In this document: one piece after another, positions 5,509 through 14,140 of the stretch
How the letters are laid out: the number at the start of each line of letters is the position of its first letter
Position numbering within the stretch: position 1 is the first letter of the stretch
Program-made: the position numbers and the translations under genes
Notes under the pieces: model-generated
What the model saw: the letters and a program-made list of their open reading frames with translations, nothing else
Database searches by the model: none
Told to the model about the DNA's origin: nothing
Virus record (IMG/VR): IMGVR_UViG_3300002145_000154
Coordinates: 1-57,327 of that record
Strand: one strand, 5' to 3'
DNA: 57,327 bases
From: a virus

Positions 5509-6830
5509 TCTGCCAACTCCATTATATTCTCGTAGAGCGTCACCATCTTAGAGACGAGTCTCCAATGGGGACGAGCCTGTATCCCTGGGATTTTGCTGGG
5601 ATGGAACAACTCCACAACGTGGATTTGGCGAAGGAATCGCAACAATACATGGAGTTTCGCTGAATCCTTCGCTAATCGTGTGGACAATGCTTTGGCCTGA
5701 CAACCGTCTTCTCCACACTCATAGAGGTAGTCGATGATGTCCATCGTCTGTCCTCGTGCCGTGTCCAGGGCAACTTTCGTACAACGCCGCATCACCTCTT
5801 GGTCGAGAGATTTCCGATTAAGAACAAAGGCTAGACATTTCGCCAACCTGACGTGCTGAGACACAAGACGAGCGGCAAATTCCCTCTCCGCTGTTTCGTC
5901 CTGTTGTGTAGAAGGTCTGGCCCGTAGAAACGCGACAAACTTTCCAAGACGAGTACACTTCCTGAGCGAGGACTCCGTTCCTGTAATGCGGTTCATTTCA
6001 TCGATTGCATTGTGTCTAAGCCAATCGATGTAGCCTCCGGTCATAGCAATGGCTGTTGCCATTGCCGGATCATGTTGTTGAGCTTCGTCTCCGACCGCTT
6101 CGACGATCATGTTTTTGTCAGTGCGTTGAGCCACCTTCCATAGGATCTCATCCTCCAGATCATCATCGATTCCATCCATGATCACACAATCCAGGAACCG
6201 TTGTCCTAACTCAGATGAGTCAAGAGTTCTCATGGATGCTGTACCACAGATGATCCACGTCATACGGATCCCAGTGTAGTCCCGACTTGTTTTGTTACGG
6301 TAATGCGTTCGAGAAGAACCATCGTAAACATCACGAGCTTCTGAGAGAATCTGACCAAGATTTGGTGACTGGAGTAGCGTGTCACCATCTTTTGTAACGA
6401 GCGTCTTTCCTCCCAGCTTTGCAATCAGAGAGTTGTCTTCAGTTCCATCACCAAACCCTGAGTGGAACCCACGAATCGTAGATTTCGCGAGAACGTACTC
6501 CTCGTTGATGGAAACAGCTTCGCAGAGAGTTGATTTTCCACAACTTGCTGGTCCTACAATCTTAACCCACAACTGGTCTCCGACAGACGGAACCGAAGCA
6601 ATGGAAGCAAGCATCACGGACAGAGCACAATCCAGACCATCGGTCCATTTCATGGCTGACTTCCAGGCTGTGACCAGATCCTCGTAATTATCACAAGGAA
6701 TCTTTTCGAGCTCAGGAGCTTCTCCTGCCTGCTTGACTCTTTTTGCCTTCCATTCCTCAGGGACTGGAGCGATCATCTTGAGGAAGAGTTCGGTGCGCAC
6801 CGCGAGATTTTGCAGCTTATCTACAGTCAC
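5505..6830 (-). CDS. P-loop ATPase, probable replicative helicase
   Basis: 441 residues. Walker A GPASCGKST (93-101), an acidic strand near 143-151 (TLVTKDGDTLL) and a sensor-like strand followed by arginine (MTWIICGTASMRTL about 192-205) fit phage AAA+/SF3-like helicases that lack their own primase domain. It lies directly downstream of the primase genes, so a role in unwinding at the fork is likely (inference). The start is GTG behind AAGGA. It could instead be a packaging- or transposition-type ATPase, which the context does not favour. Confidence 0.65.
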   Translation of the reverse strand: MTVDKLQNLAVRTELFLKMIAPVPEEWKAKRVKQAGEAPELEKIPCDNYEDLVTAWKSAMKWTDGLDCALSVMLASIASVPSVGDQLWVKIVGPASCGKSTLCEAVSINEEYVLAKSTIRGFHSGFGDGTEDNSLIAKLGGKTLVTKDGDTLLQSPNLGQILSEARDVYDGSSRTHYRNKTSRDYTGIRMTWIICGTASMRTLDSSELGQRFLDCVIMDGIDDDLEDEILWKVAQRTDKNMIVEAVGDEAQQHDPAMATAIAMTGGYIDWLRHNAIDEMNRITGTESSLRKCTRLGKFVAFLRARPSTQQDETAEREFAARLVSQHVRLAKCLAFVLNRKSLDQEVMRRCTKVALDTARGQTMDIIDYLYECGEDGCQAKALSTRLAKDSAKLHVLLRFLRQIHVVELFHPSKIPGIQARPHWRLVSKMVTLYENIMELAE

Positions 6831-6842
6831 AGATTGTATTCC

Positions 6843-7241
6843 TTAGAACGGGATCAGATCACAAGCAATGAGTTTTGTTGATGTCTCTTTGAAGTACACT
6901 TCCAGGTCTGACTGACCATTACTGATGAACTTTTCAAGGGACGTGAATGTACGGTTGTTCCATTTTGGATGGTCCAGTCTACTGACAACTAGAATACGAA
7001 CCCCAGGTAGCAAAGACAGCCGAACATTGTTATGAGCCGTCTCTCCTACGAGAACAATCAGGTCAATCGGTTTAAGACACTCGATCACAGGATTGATCCA
7101 CTCGAAATTTGGTCCACGTTCGAGAGGAGTGCAGTTGACGTATTGTACGTCGTCAAACTCTCTTTTCAGACAGGCTGTCAATCTCTGAATCCATTTGTCA
7201 ACAAATAAACTCTCAGGACTCAGCACCACGATACTTTTCAC
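6843..7241 (-). CDS. Hypothetical alpha/beta protein
   Basis: 132 residues. The strand pattern KPIDLIVLVGETAH, then VRILVVSRLDHPKWNN, loosely resembles the second half of uracil-DNA-glycosylase-type folds (V-x-V-G-x-x-A, then an H-P turn), but the first-half catalytic motif is absent, so this is not a safe call. GTG start, GGAG seven bases upstream, GTGA overlap with the primase stop, hence co-translation with the primase. Confidence 0.5.
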   Translation of the reverse strand: MKSIVVLSPESLFVDKWIQRLTACLKREFDDVQYVNCTPLERGPNFEWINPVIECLKPIDLIVLVGETAHNNVRLSLLPGVRILVVSRLDHPKWNNRTFTSLEKFISNGQSDLEVYFKETSTKLIACDLIPF

Positions 7242-8143
7242 GACAATACTCCGTGAAGAAAGTCACGAGCATCAGTGCCTGATGGAAGATCAGGATGGTA
7301 GCCTTCCGGTCCCCACCGGATGTACCGTAGGTTTTCAGGCTTCTTGGGGTTACTCCAAAGCGTAGCCACAACTCGACGGACTCCTTCCAGTCCCGCAGGT
7401 GTGATAGGAGTATTGGTTTTTGGGTGAGTCCGTGGATGATCTGAGTCATAAGCCACGATCACAGTTTTCCCTTCCACCAGCTTGCCCCAAGTAGCAAAGA
7501 AGGTCCCAATCCCGGGGACCGCGATGACGTTGCTGTTGGCATAAGAGATTTCAGAGGACTCGGGGAAATGCTTGCCCATCACCGATAGTCCTTCTTCTAA
7601 AGCAATGCCATCCCACGGACCTTCACAGATGAAGGTGACTTCACGGCTCTGTTTGAACGTTCCGAGTCCAAACAACTGATGACCAAGAGTTGGAGTTGGA
7701 AGAAGTTTCTTTCCGTCTGGAAACTTGATGTAGCGATACACCTGATTGATCACCTGTCCGACACCGTAGCCAGGAACAATCCAATCTCCAGTGAGAAACG
7801 ATTTTTTCAGTCCCCAACTGATTGCAGTTTTTGTTGAGACATACCCTCGTTCTACACAAAACTCCTTGATCTCTTTGACGGGACAAGGACTGTCTTCCCA
7901 CAATTTCCTGATGAACGTTGTAGCATTTCCAGTCTCTAAACAGACAAAGCATTTCCAGAGACCTGTCTGAGCCTGGATAGAGAACTTACCTTCTCGACCA
8001 CACCAAGGACAATCAACGACTTCTTCTCCGTTGAGGTTTTCAACATCGACATCTAGACCATGGAATTTGTAGGGTCTCAGTTCTTGATTCACACCCTGTT
8101 TTTCAGTAGACTGTTCAACAAGCTTCTTCACAGGTTTTGGCAT
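7238..8143 (-). CDS. DNA primase, zinc finger plus TOPRIM
   Basis: 301 residues. A CHC2-like zinc ribbon (CPWC 45-48, CFVC 65-68) binds template DNA. The TOPRIM fold shows E174 in FICEGPWDGIAL and the D-S-D pair at 233-235 (VIVAYDSDH), the metal-binding residues of DnaG/T7-type primases. There is no helicase domain, which is supplied by the neighbour at 5505-6830. Start at ATG 8143 (AAGGA seven bases upstream) rather than 8182. It begins MPKPV, a sequence shared with two unrelated proteins in this window. Confidence 0.8.
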   Translation of the reverse strand: MPKPVKKLVEQSTEKQGVNQELRPYKFHGLDVDVENLNGEEVVDCPWCGREGKFSIQAQTGLWKCFVCLETGNATTFIRKLWEDSPCPVKEIKEFCVERGYVSTKTAISWGLKKSFLTGDWIVPGYGVGQVINQVYRYIKFPDGKKLLPTPTLGHQLFGLGTFKQSREVTFICEGPWDGIALEEGLSVMGKHFPESSEISYANSNVIAVPGIGTFFATWGKLVEGKTVIVAYDSDHPRTHPKTNTPITPAGLEGVRRVVATLWSNPKKPENLRYIRWGPEGYHPDLPSGTDARDFLHGVLS

Positions 8144-8147
8144 CAGT

Positions 8148-9203
8148 TTATCCTTTTCTTGAAGTGGCTGCACAATTGGCACAATAACCTACTGAGTTGC
8201 TCCGATGGATCGGTCTTCCGCACTGAGAACACGCTCTTGAATAGCTTGGCGACACGATCTTCATGCCCGGCTCTTCATCAAGGATTTCAGGTTCCTTCCA
8301 TTCACAGTCCTCAGGATACTCTGCCCATCCACACCCATTTTGTGTCGGCCCAGATGGAGCAATTTTGAGTTCTCCTGCAACAGAGACACAAATATCTACA
8401 GACCCAAAATCTTGGAAGAAGTCTTGGACGATCGGAACGGTGGTGTCTGTCTCTGGTTCCAGTTCTGGAGATTTCGGGTGTTGATAATTGTACTCTTCCA
8501 GGAAGTTTGCAGGATCATAGTGTTCGTCGAATGTTTGTTTGAATCGCTTTGACCAATTGAGAAGTATGGTCGATTCTCCGAACCGATTAACGAACTCTCT
8601 GATACTGACTGGTTCGGAGAACGGACGTTCCCACTCCCCTTTCCAACCATTCGCATCTATGATTTCCAAATCAAACTCTTCACACAATTCTTTCGGAGTG
8701 AATAACCGTCGTTCTCCATCACACCGTAGACAATGCCAATGGTCCGACTTATCCTGACAATCAGGACACTCCACACCAAAGACCCCTGGTTGTTCACTGT
8801 CTTTTGTTTGGACAGCCTCACGTTCTGCTTCTCTGTCTCGGTTCTCTTCCGCTGCTCGTTCATCTGAGTAGAGATTTGGGTATCTCGATTTCAGCTTCTG
8901 AAGATTGCCTGACATACAGTCTTCCAGCGTGATCTCGAGAGCGTTGCAGATTTGAGACAACCTCCAGAGAGCATCACCGACTTCTTCTTTGATGTTGACC
9001 TTGTCCAGTGGCTTACCATACTCAATCCACTTTTTCAAAGCAGCGTTCAGTTCTCCTACTTCATCAGACAGTCCCGTGATCCCGTTATTCAGTTCAATAA
9101 ACAACAACTGATCATTTGGGGACCAACTGTGGAATCTCTCCAACACTGTCTGTTGGTCTGCTTCAGTTTTCATTGCCAGAACTTGGTATTCGTTTGGGGT
9201 CAT
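8148..9203 (-). CDS. MazG-like nucleotide pyrophosphohydrolase fused to zinc-ribbon tail
   Basis: 351 residues. Residues about 40-110 are a MazG-type all-alpha pyrophosphohydrolase (EVGE at 48-51, KEEVGDALWRL 72-82), which hydrolyses (d)NTPs to monophosphates. It is followed by a cysteine cluster (CPDCQDKSDHWHCLRC about 147-162), an acidic middle region and a C-terminal zinc ribbon (CSQCGRP...CANC). The fusion to zinc ribbons is unusual for MazG and may dock it to DNA or replication proteins. ATGA overlap with the upstream gene. Confidence 0.75.
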   Translation of the reverse strand: MTPNEYQVLAMKTEADQQTVLERFHSWSPNDQLLFIELNNGITGLSDEVGELNAALKKWIEYGKPLDKVNIKEEVGDALWRLSQICNALEITLEDCMSGNLQKLKSRYPNLYSDERAAEENRDREAEREAVQTKDSEQPGVFGVECPDCQDKSDHWHCLRCDGERRLFTPKELCEEFDLEIIDANGWKGEWERPFSEPVSIREFVNRFGESTILLNWSKRFKQTFDEHYDPANFLEEYNYQHPKSPELEPETDTTVPIVQDFFQDFGSVDICVSVAGELKIAPSGPTQNGCGWAEYPEDCEWKEPEILDEEPGMKIVSPSYSRACSQCGRPIHRSNSVGYCANCAATSRKG

Positions 9204-9373
9204 CTCTTACTTTCTGAACAGGAACTACAAACAGGCTCAACGCTGATAGTCAGCTCTTTCACACAACGATTACACACACTGCGACGACAGATCCCACACT
9301 CCCAGACAGGTCCTTCAGTCCACAAAGAAAATAGGAATTCACAACATCCACAACGGAAAACTCCTGGGTCCAT
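9200..9373 (-). CDS. 57-residue cysteine-rich zinc protein
   Basis: A short gene: MDPGVFRCGCCEF followed by CGICRRSVCNRC and CSSC. Four CxxC-like pairs in 57 residues suggest two zinc sites, similar in spacing to treble-clef or B-box-like fingers. It ends in ATGA overlap with the MazG-like gene. This tight fit and the cysteine spacing support a real gene. Confidence 0.65.
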   Translation of the reverse strand: MDPGVFRCGCCEFLFSLWTEGPVWECGICRRSVCNRCVKELTISVEPVCSSCSESKR

Positions 9374-9388
9374 ATTTCATTCCCTGTT

Positions 9389-9943
9389 TCAGTACAAACG
9401 GACTTCCCACCAAACAGTCTTGCATCCTGAGATTGTACCGTACGGAACTGAATACGTGGAGAACTCAATCACATGACCTGGATAGCGGTCTAGCAGGACC
9501 TGTAACCAATCATAGTCTTCTGGTGGGAGATAGCTCTTCAAGAGGTTTTCCGCAACCACACCGCGTGCCTCACGTCCTCCCATGTGTAGAGCACTTCGCA
9601 TAGTTTCTTTGAGAGTGCTGAAGTAGAGGTACAACCCGTCTGGAGTTTGTTGTACTTCTCCTTGTAGACGAGTCTTTTCAGTTGGAGCCATCTCGCTGAC
9701 ATACCAGTCTTCGGATTTCCAACCGCTACTCAACAGAACACGATAGGTTCTCTGGAGAGCTTCTTCGTCTAAGTCGTAGTGTGTTGGACCTGATACTTTC
9801 CGACAACGCAGATGGTATCGACCTCTTTTTGGTTGTCCTAGGGAAAACTCCTCGACTGAGTTCCAGCTGGGTCCCGCATTACCGAATTCTCCTTTCTGAT
9901 AACGACGGACAAAGTCCCTCTTAGATAGGACTGGCCAGCTCAC
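9389..9943 (-). CDS. Hypothetical protein
   Basis: 184 residues from a GTG that overlaps the stop of the upstream zinc-ribbon gene (GTGA). An ATG at 10006 in the same frame would add 21 residues but run across that gene. The body has a beta-rich centre (GRYHLRCRKVSGPTHYDLDE) and a C-terminal strand pair (HVIEFSTYSVPYGTISG, TVWWEVRLY). No known family. Confidence 0.6.
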   Translation of the reverse strand: MSWPVLSKRDFVRRYQKGEFGNAGPSWNSVEEFSLGQPKRGRYHLRCRKVSGPTHYDLDEEALQRTYRVLLSSGWKSEDWYVSEMAPTEKTRLQGEVQQTPDGLYLYFSTLKETMRSALHMGGREARGVVAENLLKSYLPPEDYDWLQVLLDRYPGHVIEFSTYSVPYGTISGCKTVWWEVRLY

Positions 9944-10074
9944 TGCTTCTTCAGACACTTGTGACACAGTTCTACGATCCCTTTCTTTGTCAACAGTTTT
10001 CCACATTGCTTACATGCCCGTGGAACATCTTGCGTGTTCTTCCCTGTCCCGACTGTTTTCGTTGTGATTTTCAT
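9940..10074 (-). CDS. 44-residue zinc-ribbon protein
   Basis: MKITTKTVGTGKNTQ then CKQCGKLLTKKG and CHKC: a single four-cysteine zinc ribbon. Both ends overlap neighbours by 4 bases (ATGA with the 10071 gene, GTGA with the 9943 start), which is strong support for such a small gene. Probably nucleic-acid binding. Confidence 0.65.
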   Translation of the reverse strand: MKITTKTVGTGKNTQDVPRACKQCGKLLTKKGIVELCHKCLKKQ

Positions 10075-10325
10075 GAGTCGTCACCTATCTCTTCAAAGCG
10101 TTCAAGAATTACGTTTCGCATAATCATCTTCAGTGCTTGTCCTGCTTCGTTTCGTTCCATGCGGCGAAACTGGTTCTGGATATCCACCACAACGAAAACC
10201 TGCGGTTCACCTTCAATGATAATCTTTTCACCGATATTGAATTGAGCGTCGCAGTACGACGTGTCAATCCAATGTTCGTCATTCGTACCTTCAGGAAAAT
10301 GGAACGTATTCTTTGTTTTAATCAT
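10071..10325 (-). CDS. Hypothetical protein
   Basis: 84 residues. The core is beta-rich (AQFNIGEKIIIEGEPQVF, VVVDIQNQFRR) and resembles a small SH3- or OB-like barrel; the C-terminus is helical and acidic. Translationally coupled to the zinc-ribbon gene. Function unknown. Confidence 0.6.
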   Translation of the reverse strand: MIKTKNTFHFPEGTNDEHWIDTSYCDAQFNIGEKIIIEGEPQVFVVVDIQNQFRRMERNEAGQALKMIMRNVILERFEEIGDDS

Positions 10326-10354
10326 TAGACCAGTCTTCTAGGTTTGTGTTGTTA

Positions 10355-10744
10355 TTACTCTGTCTGCACATCGATGTCGGGAATGATCGTTGTCGGCCTG
10401 AAGAACACACGATAGCGAAACGGGTCCGCCTTAACTGGATCTAGTTGCTCAACGAAATACGACATATTGTCCGACAGTCCAAGATAGTGTTTCTTGTACG
10501 ATTCTGGCCCAACCTTCGCGACGACTTCGAGTCTGTGTTGCGAATTGCTTTTCGTAACCGTCAACCGTCCTTCAATCGTCAGCATGTATTCCCCAGTGAT
10601 CCCGTTATAGAAGATACACCGGCGATTGATCTCGAAGTTGTGTGCCGCCAACGACATGTTTTCCGACACAACATCGGACTCTGCACGGCACCCTACGAAC
10701 ACCAACATCACCACCAACATCACCGTCGTTGTACATTTCTTCAT
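10355..10744 (-). CDS. Small lipoprotein
   Basis: 129 residues. MKKCTTTVMLVVMLVFVGC is a lipoprotein signal (basic start, hydrophobic core, FVGC lipobox, Cys19 as lipid site). The mature part is beta-rich (GEYMLTIEGRLTVTKSN, RYRVFFRPTTIIPDI). ATG at 10744 has GGA seven bases upstream; an in-frame ATG at 10768 would place eight charged residues before the signal. Phage lipoproteins often block superinfection at the envelope. That role is inference. Confidence 0.65.
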   Translation of the reverse strand: MKKCTTTVMLVVMLVFVGCRAESDVVSENMSLAAHNFEINRRCIFYNGITGEYMLTIEGRLTVTKSNSQHRLEVVAKVGPESYKKHYLGLSDNMSYFVEQLDPVKADPFRYRVFFRPTTIIPDIDVQTE

Positions 10745-10794
10745 TGCTTCTTCCTTTGTCAAAAACACGACTAATCAACACATCACTGAGTTGG

Positions 10795-11136
10795 TCACTG
10801 AACAAGTGCTTGTCTGTCTAAGCACTCACAATCTTCTGAGATTTCAACATCGCTGCTCTTCCTGACATAAAGTAGGCCAGCAAGACCATAGTAACAATAC
10901 TCTTCCGGACTCGCTCCTTCGGGGACTCGTGAAAATTCCCAACTGTAGGCTGTGACTCTAAGAGACTGTCGTCTGAAGTCGTACGTGATTTCAATAGGAA
11001 AGGTTCGTTGTAACACTTGTGGATACAACAAACGAAACACTTGTGTGTTGTGAATGTAGAACACACCTACTCGTCCTTCGTTGAACACGTTGCTGTAAGG
11101 ACCTGACATTTCACCATAAGGATTTTGTAGGGTCAA
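10795..11136 (-). CDS. Hypothetical protein
   Basis: 113 residues, TTG start with GGAG seven bases upstream. Beta-strand-rich (GRVGVFYIHNTQVFRLLYP, FPIEITYDFRRQSLRVTAYS) and ends in a Cys-containing acidic tail. Not recognised. Confidence 0.55.
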   Translation of the reverse strand: MTLQNPYGEMSGPYSNVFNEGRVGVFYIHNTQVFRLLYPQVLQRTFPIEITYDFRRQSLRVTAYSWEFSRVPEGASPEEYCYYGLAGLLYVRKSSDVEISEDCECLDRQALVQ

Positions 11137-11185
11137 CTTGACACTCCTCTCTGGACACTGTTTGTTTGGAAGATTTCAACGACAA

Positions 11186-12322
11186 TCAGTCTTTCTTCAA
11201 GTGGTTTTGTTCCCAGTTGGTCTGTCGTCGTTGCAGCCACTCAATACCTGCTTGTCTCCAATCTGGAGCTTCACATGTAGTGCGTAACAAGTTCAGTGCC
11301 ATCGAGTACTGTCTCCGTTTGTGTAGTTCAAACGCATAACACATTGGAGCAGCTACTCTCTGGAGAAACGGTTCTGACCAATTCCGAGTCCAGTCCTCGT
11401 TCGTGACGAATGCTTGGACCTCTCTATCAAAGACCCCTCTATCACAAACAAAGGGTTGTTGCCAAGGAGCGATTTCGTCATAGTTGGTGTCTGTACAAGC
11501 TTCCAACCACTTTTCAGGATGGAAACCAGAGTTAGTGTCCAGGTACACATGGAGATCAGAAGAGATTTGGTGGTATTGACCAACTTCTATTCCTAGACAA
11601 CACGCGATATACTCCTGTAGGAAACTGAAGTGAACAACGTTGGCTCCGAGCATCCCATAGATCGCGTCATTGGATCGATTGAAGACAGTCATGTCAAGAA
11701 CTTTTGGACTGAGTTGCTCTCCAGGTGTTTTGGTTGGGTGGTAAGGTCCAGCGACTAACCCGTCATCAGGGTCTCTGATCGAAAACACCACAGACAAATT
11801 GCAACAAACATCTTTTGATGTGTCCAGTTGTAACAAGTCGTCTTGAACATTCCACATCTGGAGAACAGCTCTTCGAGAGTTTGGGGTTTCTCGAAGATGT
11901 TCAACGAGAAGACATAGTTGGTCAATCCCATTCAGATCTGAATCCACTCGGTCCTCTACACAGTCATCCACTTGGGCATGTCGCCAACGGTATCCGTAGG
12001 CACCGTTGAGAGTTTCCCAGTCGTCGGAGTAGTTTCCGAACGTAGAAACATATTTCAGCAAAGGCTGAAGATCGTTCCGACCAGCAAGCATCCAGAGTGA
12101 TTCGAACAAATGAAAGAACGGATTGCAGTTACGAACTGAATTGAACAACACACGTTCTCTTGGGTGTGTGTATGTCACAATGACTGGTGTGGAGAACTTT
12201 CTTGTTTTTCCGTTCCTTGTGTTCACCTCAACGATTGTTCCATTGGCTAACAGTTCCGGGTCTCGGAGATCGCTAACCAACTGTTCAAAAGCTGTGTTGA
12301 CATTTCGTGTCGTGTAGTGCAT
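11186..12322 (-). CDS. Thymidylate synthase family enzyme (possible dUMP hydroxymethylase)
   Basis: 378 residues, longer than the usual ~265-residue ThyA. Family marks are visible: paired Arg in NSRRAVLQMWN (148-158), the catalytic Cys position in DVCCN (C173/C174, where ThyA has PPCH), NRSND (215-219), N228 and D256-x-H-x-Y260. ThyA methylates dUMP; phage relatives hydroxymethylate dUMP or dCMP. The usual His after the catalytic Cys is Asn here, so the reaction is uncertain. The base-modification cluster downstream would fit hydroxymethyl-dUMP. GGAG nine bases before ATG; the nucleotidase gene ends just upstream. Confidence 0.75.
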   Translation of the reverse strand: MHYTTRNVNTAFEQLVSDLRDPELLANGTIVEVNTRNGKTRKFSTPVIVTYTHPRERVLFNSVRNCNPFFHLFESLWMLAGRNDLQPLLKYVSTFGNYSDDWETLNGAYGYRWRHAQVDDCVEDRVDSDLNGIDQLCLLVEHLRETPNSRRAVLQMWNVQDDLLQLDTSKDVCCNLSVVFSIRDPDDGLVAGPYHPTKTPGEQLSPKVLDMTVFNRSNDAIYGMLGANVVHFSFLQEYIACCLGIEVGQYHQISSDLHVYLDTNSGFHPEKWLEACTDTNYDEIAPWQQPFVCDRGVFDREVQAFVTNEDWTRNWSEPFLQRVAAPMCYAFELHKRRQYSMALNLLRTTCEAPDWRQAGIEWLQRRQTNWEQNHLKKD

Positions 12323-12323
12323 C

Positions 12324-12887
12324 TCACTCTGCTCCTTGTTTTTCTAGAAGGGTTTCCAACTCAGTGATTAAGTGGGTCATCGGGTCCTGAGATTTCAAGT
12401 GTAGGGAATTCCCACGTGTTGGAAACACGATAGAATGCCCTCCTGCCTCTCGGAACTTTTCTACATTATAGTCTCTGTCGTCGATCAAAACCGAACCAGA
12501 ATGAGCCATCAGGTGTTTGTGTGGTGTCAGAACGAATCGATCGAACTGTTTCCCGAAGAAGTTCTGAAGCCACTTGATTTTGCCCGTCCTGGAATCTATC
12601 TGCCATGACGGAGAAGAAGCGATGTACCATTCTTCTGGAAAAAGCGATTCTACAATATCTACGACTTCATGGGCCCACGGCAAAGGTTCTAGATCAGTCC
12701 AGAACTGTTCACCAGCCTCATTAATCGGTCTCCAGAATTGTCCTGGTGTCAGGCCGAGCGGCGTGTTGATGTCCCAACTCCCCGGAGTACGAACTTTTTC
12801 AAGGTCTTCTACTGAAAAACCGTGAAGAATTAAGGCTCCTTGCGTGAAATCAGTGATTACCTCGTCCATATCCAGGAGAATTCTCAT
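12324..12887 (-). CDS. 5'(3')-deoxyribonucleotidase, HAD superfamily
   Basis: 187 residues. DMDEV (6-10) is HAD motif I (nucleophile D6, acid D8), WYIASSPSW motif II, and LIDDRDYNVEKFREAGG motif III/IV, as in NT5C-type enzymes that dephosphorylate dUMP/dTMP. It sits first in the operon beside the ThyA-family gene, so it probably removes unwanted deoxynucleotide monophosphates. The divergent promoter region lies just upstream. Confidence 0.8.
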   Translation of the reverse strand: MRILLDMDEVITDFTQGALILHGFSVEDLEKVRTPGSWDINTPLGLTPGQFWRPINEAGEQFWTDLEPLPWAHEVVDIVESLFPEEWYIASSPSWQIDSRTGKIKWLQNFFGKQFDRFVLTPHKHLMAHSGSVLIDDRDYNVEKFREAGGHSIVFPTRGNSLHLKSQDPMTHLITELETLLEKQGAE

Positions 12888-12904
12888 GTGTTTTCTCTAC
12901 TTTC

Positions 12905-12975
12905 AAAAATCTTGGAAAATTTTCTAGAATAGTCTACGGGGACTATTTACTTTCTACCGATACAAAGTATATTCC
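12905..12975 (+). promoter_or_regulatory. Promoter with palindromic operator, copy 1
   Basis: An A/T-rich block (GGAAAATTTTCTAG) is followed by AATAGTC (12928-12934) paired with GACTATT (12941-12947). TTTACT (12946-12951) and TATATT (12968-12973), 16 bases apart, are -35/-10-like. It stands between divergent operons. The arrangement recurs at 30270 and 33086. Confidence 0.6.
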
Positions 12976-13024
12976 GCTCACGGCAATGCGGTTCACTGAA
13001 ACTTATCTTTCACGGAGCAAAACA

Positions 13025-13270
13025 ATGAAAGTCACTTTCAACAACAACGAATACGTTCGAAGTCATGCCAAGAAACCCCGAGGAGGAGTCCGAGGCAGTT
13101 GGGCGTTCCAGATCGTCGAGATCAACCAATACCAAGGCGAAGGAGAGATACATTTCAGTCCTTCAATGACCTTGGCCGAAGCAAAGAAGTGGGTGATGAG
13201 TCTTGTCAGGGAGGAAGCAATCCAACTTGTCCCAGCTGCTGATGCTGTTGATGTTGCGATTCTTCCGTAG
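13025..13270 (+). CDS. Hypothetical protein
   Basis: 81 residues. First gene of a plus-strand operon behind the repeated promoter. Leader CACGGAGCAAAACAATG carries the ribosome site; the same leader precedes the next gene. An earlier in-frame ATG at 12986 lacks a site. A strand-rich middle (GSWAFQIVEINQYQGEGEIH) and a helix (LAEAKKWVMSLV) are visible; no known family. Confidence 0.65.
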   Translation: MKVTFNNNEYVRSHAKKPRGGVRGSWAFQIVEINQYQGEGEIHFSPSMTLAEAKKWVMSLVREEAIQLVPAADAVDVAILP

Positions 13271-13335
13271 TCTCTTGGACCTCTTCAAACCCAGGCTGTT
13301 TCTCCTTCTACCCTATCCTTCCACGGAGCAAACCA

Positions 13336-13809
13336 ATGAGAAATGCAAAGACCGACATTGAAACCCTTATCGCTAAGTATAGCCTGACGGAAGTCATCGC
13401 TTGGGAGCGTGTCCGAGAATTGAGTACTTTCGACGACGAGGGATTTCGTGACGAGTTGCGGGGTTCTTGGACAAACGCGAGTCGCGTTTGGGTGGGTGGT
13501 ATTGGAGCAGGACTCAGCGTTGTGATTTGTGAGTTCTCCGGTTCATGGCCATGGTACAACGTAATCGTCTCAGAAGCTGTTCCAGTTAATACAGCCTGGG
13601 TGAAGATTGAAGACCAAAAACGAGAACCGCTTGGCTACGCAATAACGACAGATTGGAACGGCGAGCGAGCCGGCAGCGGTATCCCTAGGATTCCAGAATC
13701 TCTCCGAGGCTTTATGTACCGGGTCACGACGGGTGGCGATCACAAGATTCTTCCCGAAGATGTCATTTCCTACTTGGTTTCCCGGATTCAATCGAACCCA
13801 AACGGGTGA
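13336..13809 (+). CDS. Hypothetical protein
   Basis: 157 residues, preceded by CACGGAGCAAACCAATG, almost the same leader as the gene before. The N-terminus is helical (TDIETLIAKYSLTEVIAWER); the middle is beta-rich (VGGIGAGLSVVICEFSGSWP). No domain recognised. Confidence 0.6.
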   Translation: MRNAKTDIETLIAKYSLTEVIAWERVRELSTFDDEGFRDELRGSWTNASRVWVGGIGAGLSVVICEFSGSWPWYNVIVSEAVPVNTAWVKIEDQKREPLGYAITTDWNGERAGSGIPRIPESLRGFMYRVTTGGDHKILPEDVISYLVSRIQSNPNG

Positions 13810-13904
13810 TTTTGGGTCGAATTGAAAAATTCCTGAGATTTTGTGTCCTACTGACTAGTCCGGTTTTGTTTTCCAACGTACACTCATACAAGGAGGTACC
13901 AATC

Positions 13905-14096
13905 ATGATTCAAGAGACAATCAAGCGAACGTTCGGTGAACTCATGGTCGGGGATATTGTGATCCTTGAAGACAACACTGAGTTCACCATCCTCTCCGTC
14001 CAAACAAACCGAAGCCGTTGTAAGGCGTTCGGACGAGTAGACGGTGTGACCCGTCTAGTTGAATTCGATGGCTTGGTAACATGCGTTGCCGAGTAG
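13905..14096 (+). CDS. Hypothetical small beta-barrel-like protein
   Basis: 63 residues. AAGGAGG lies eight bases before ATG 13905, a near-perfect ribosome site, which rules out the longer in-frame reading from 13806. FGELMVGDIVILEDNTEFTI resembles small KOW/SH3-like folds. Function unknown. Confidence 0.6.
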   Translation: MIQETIKRTFGELMVGDIVILEDNTEFTILSVQTNRSRCKAFGRVDGVTRLVEFDGLVTCVAE

Positions 14097-14140
14097 TTTC
14101 CCGGACCATTTCAGGTCCACAATCCCTTGTGTCAGGAGCA

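Noticed and set aside
6843-7241. Uracil-DNA glycosylase
   Set aside because: Only weak similarity to the second half of the fold; the G-E-A-P-G or G-Q-D-P-Y motif is missing. A clear glycosylase exists at 27502.
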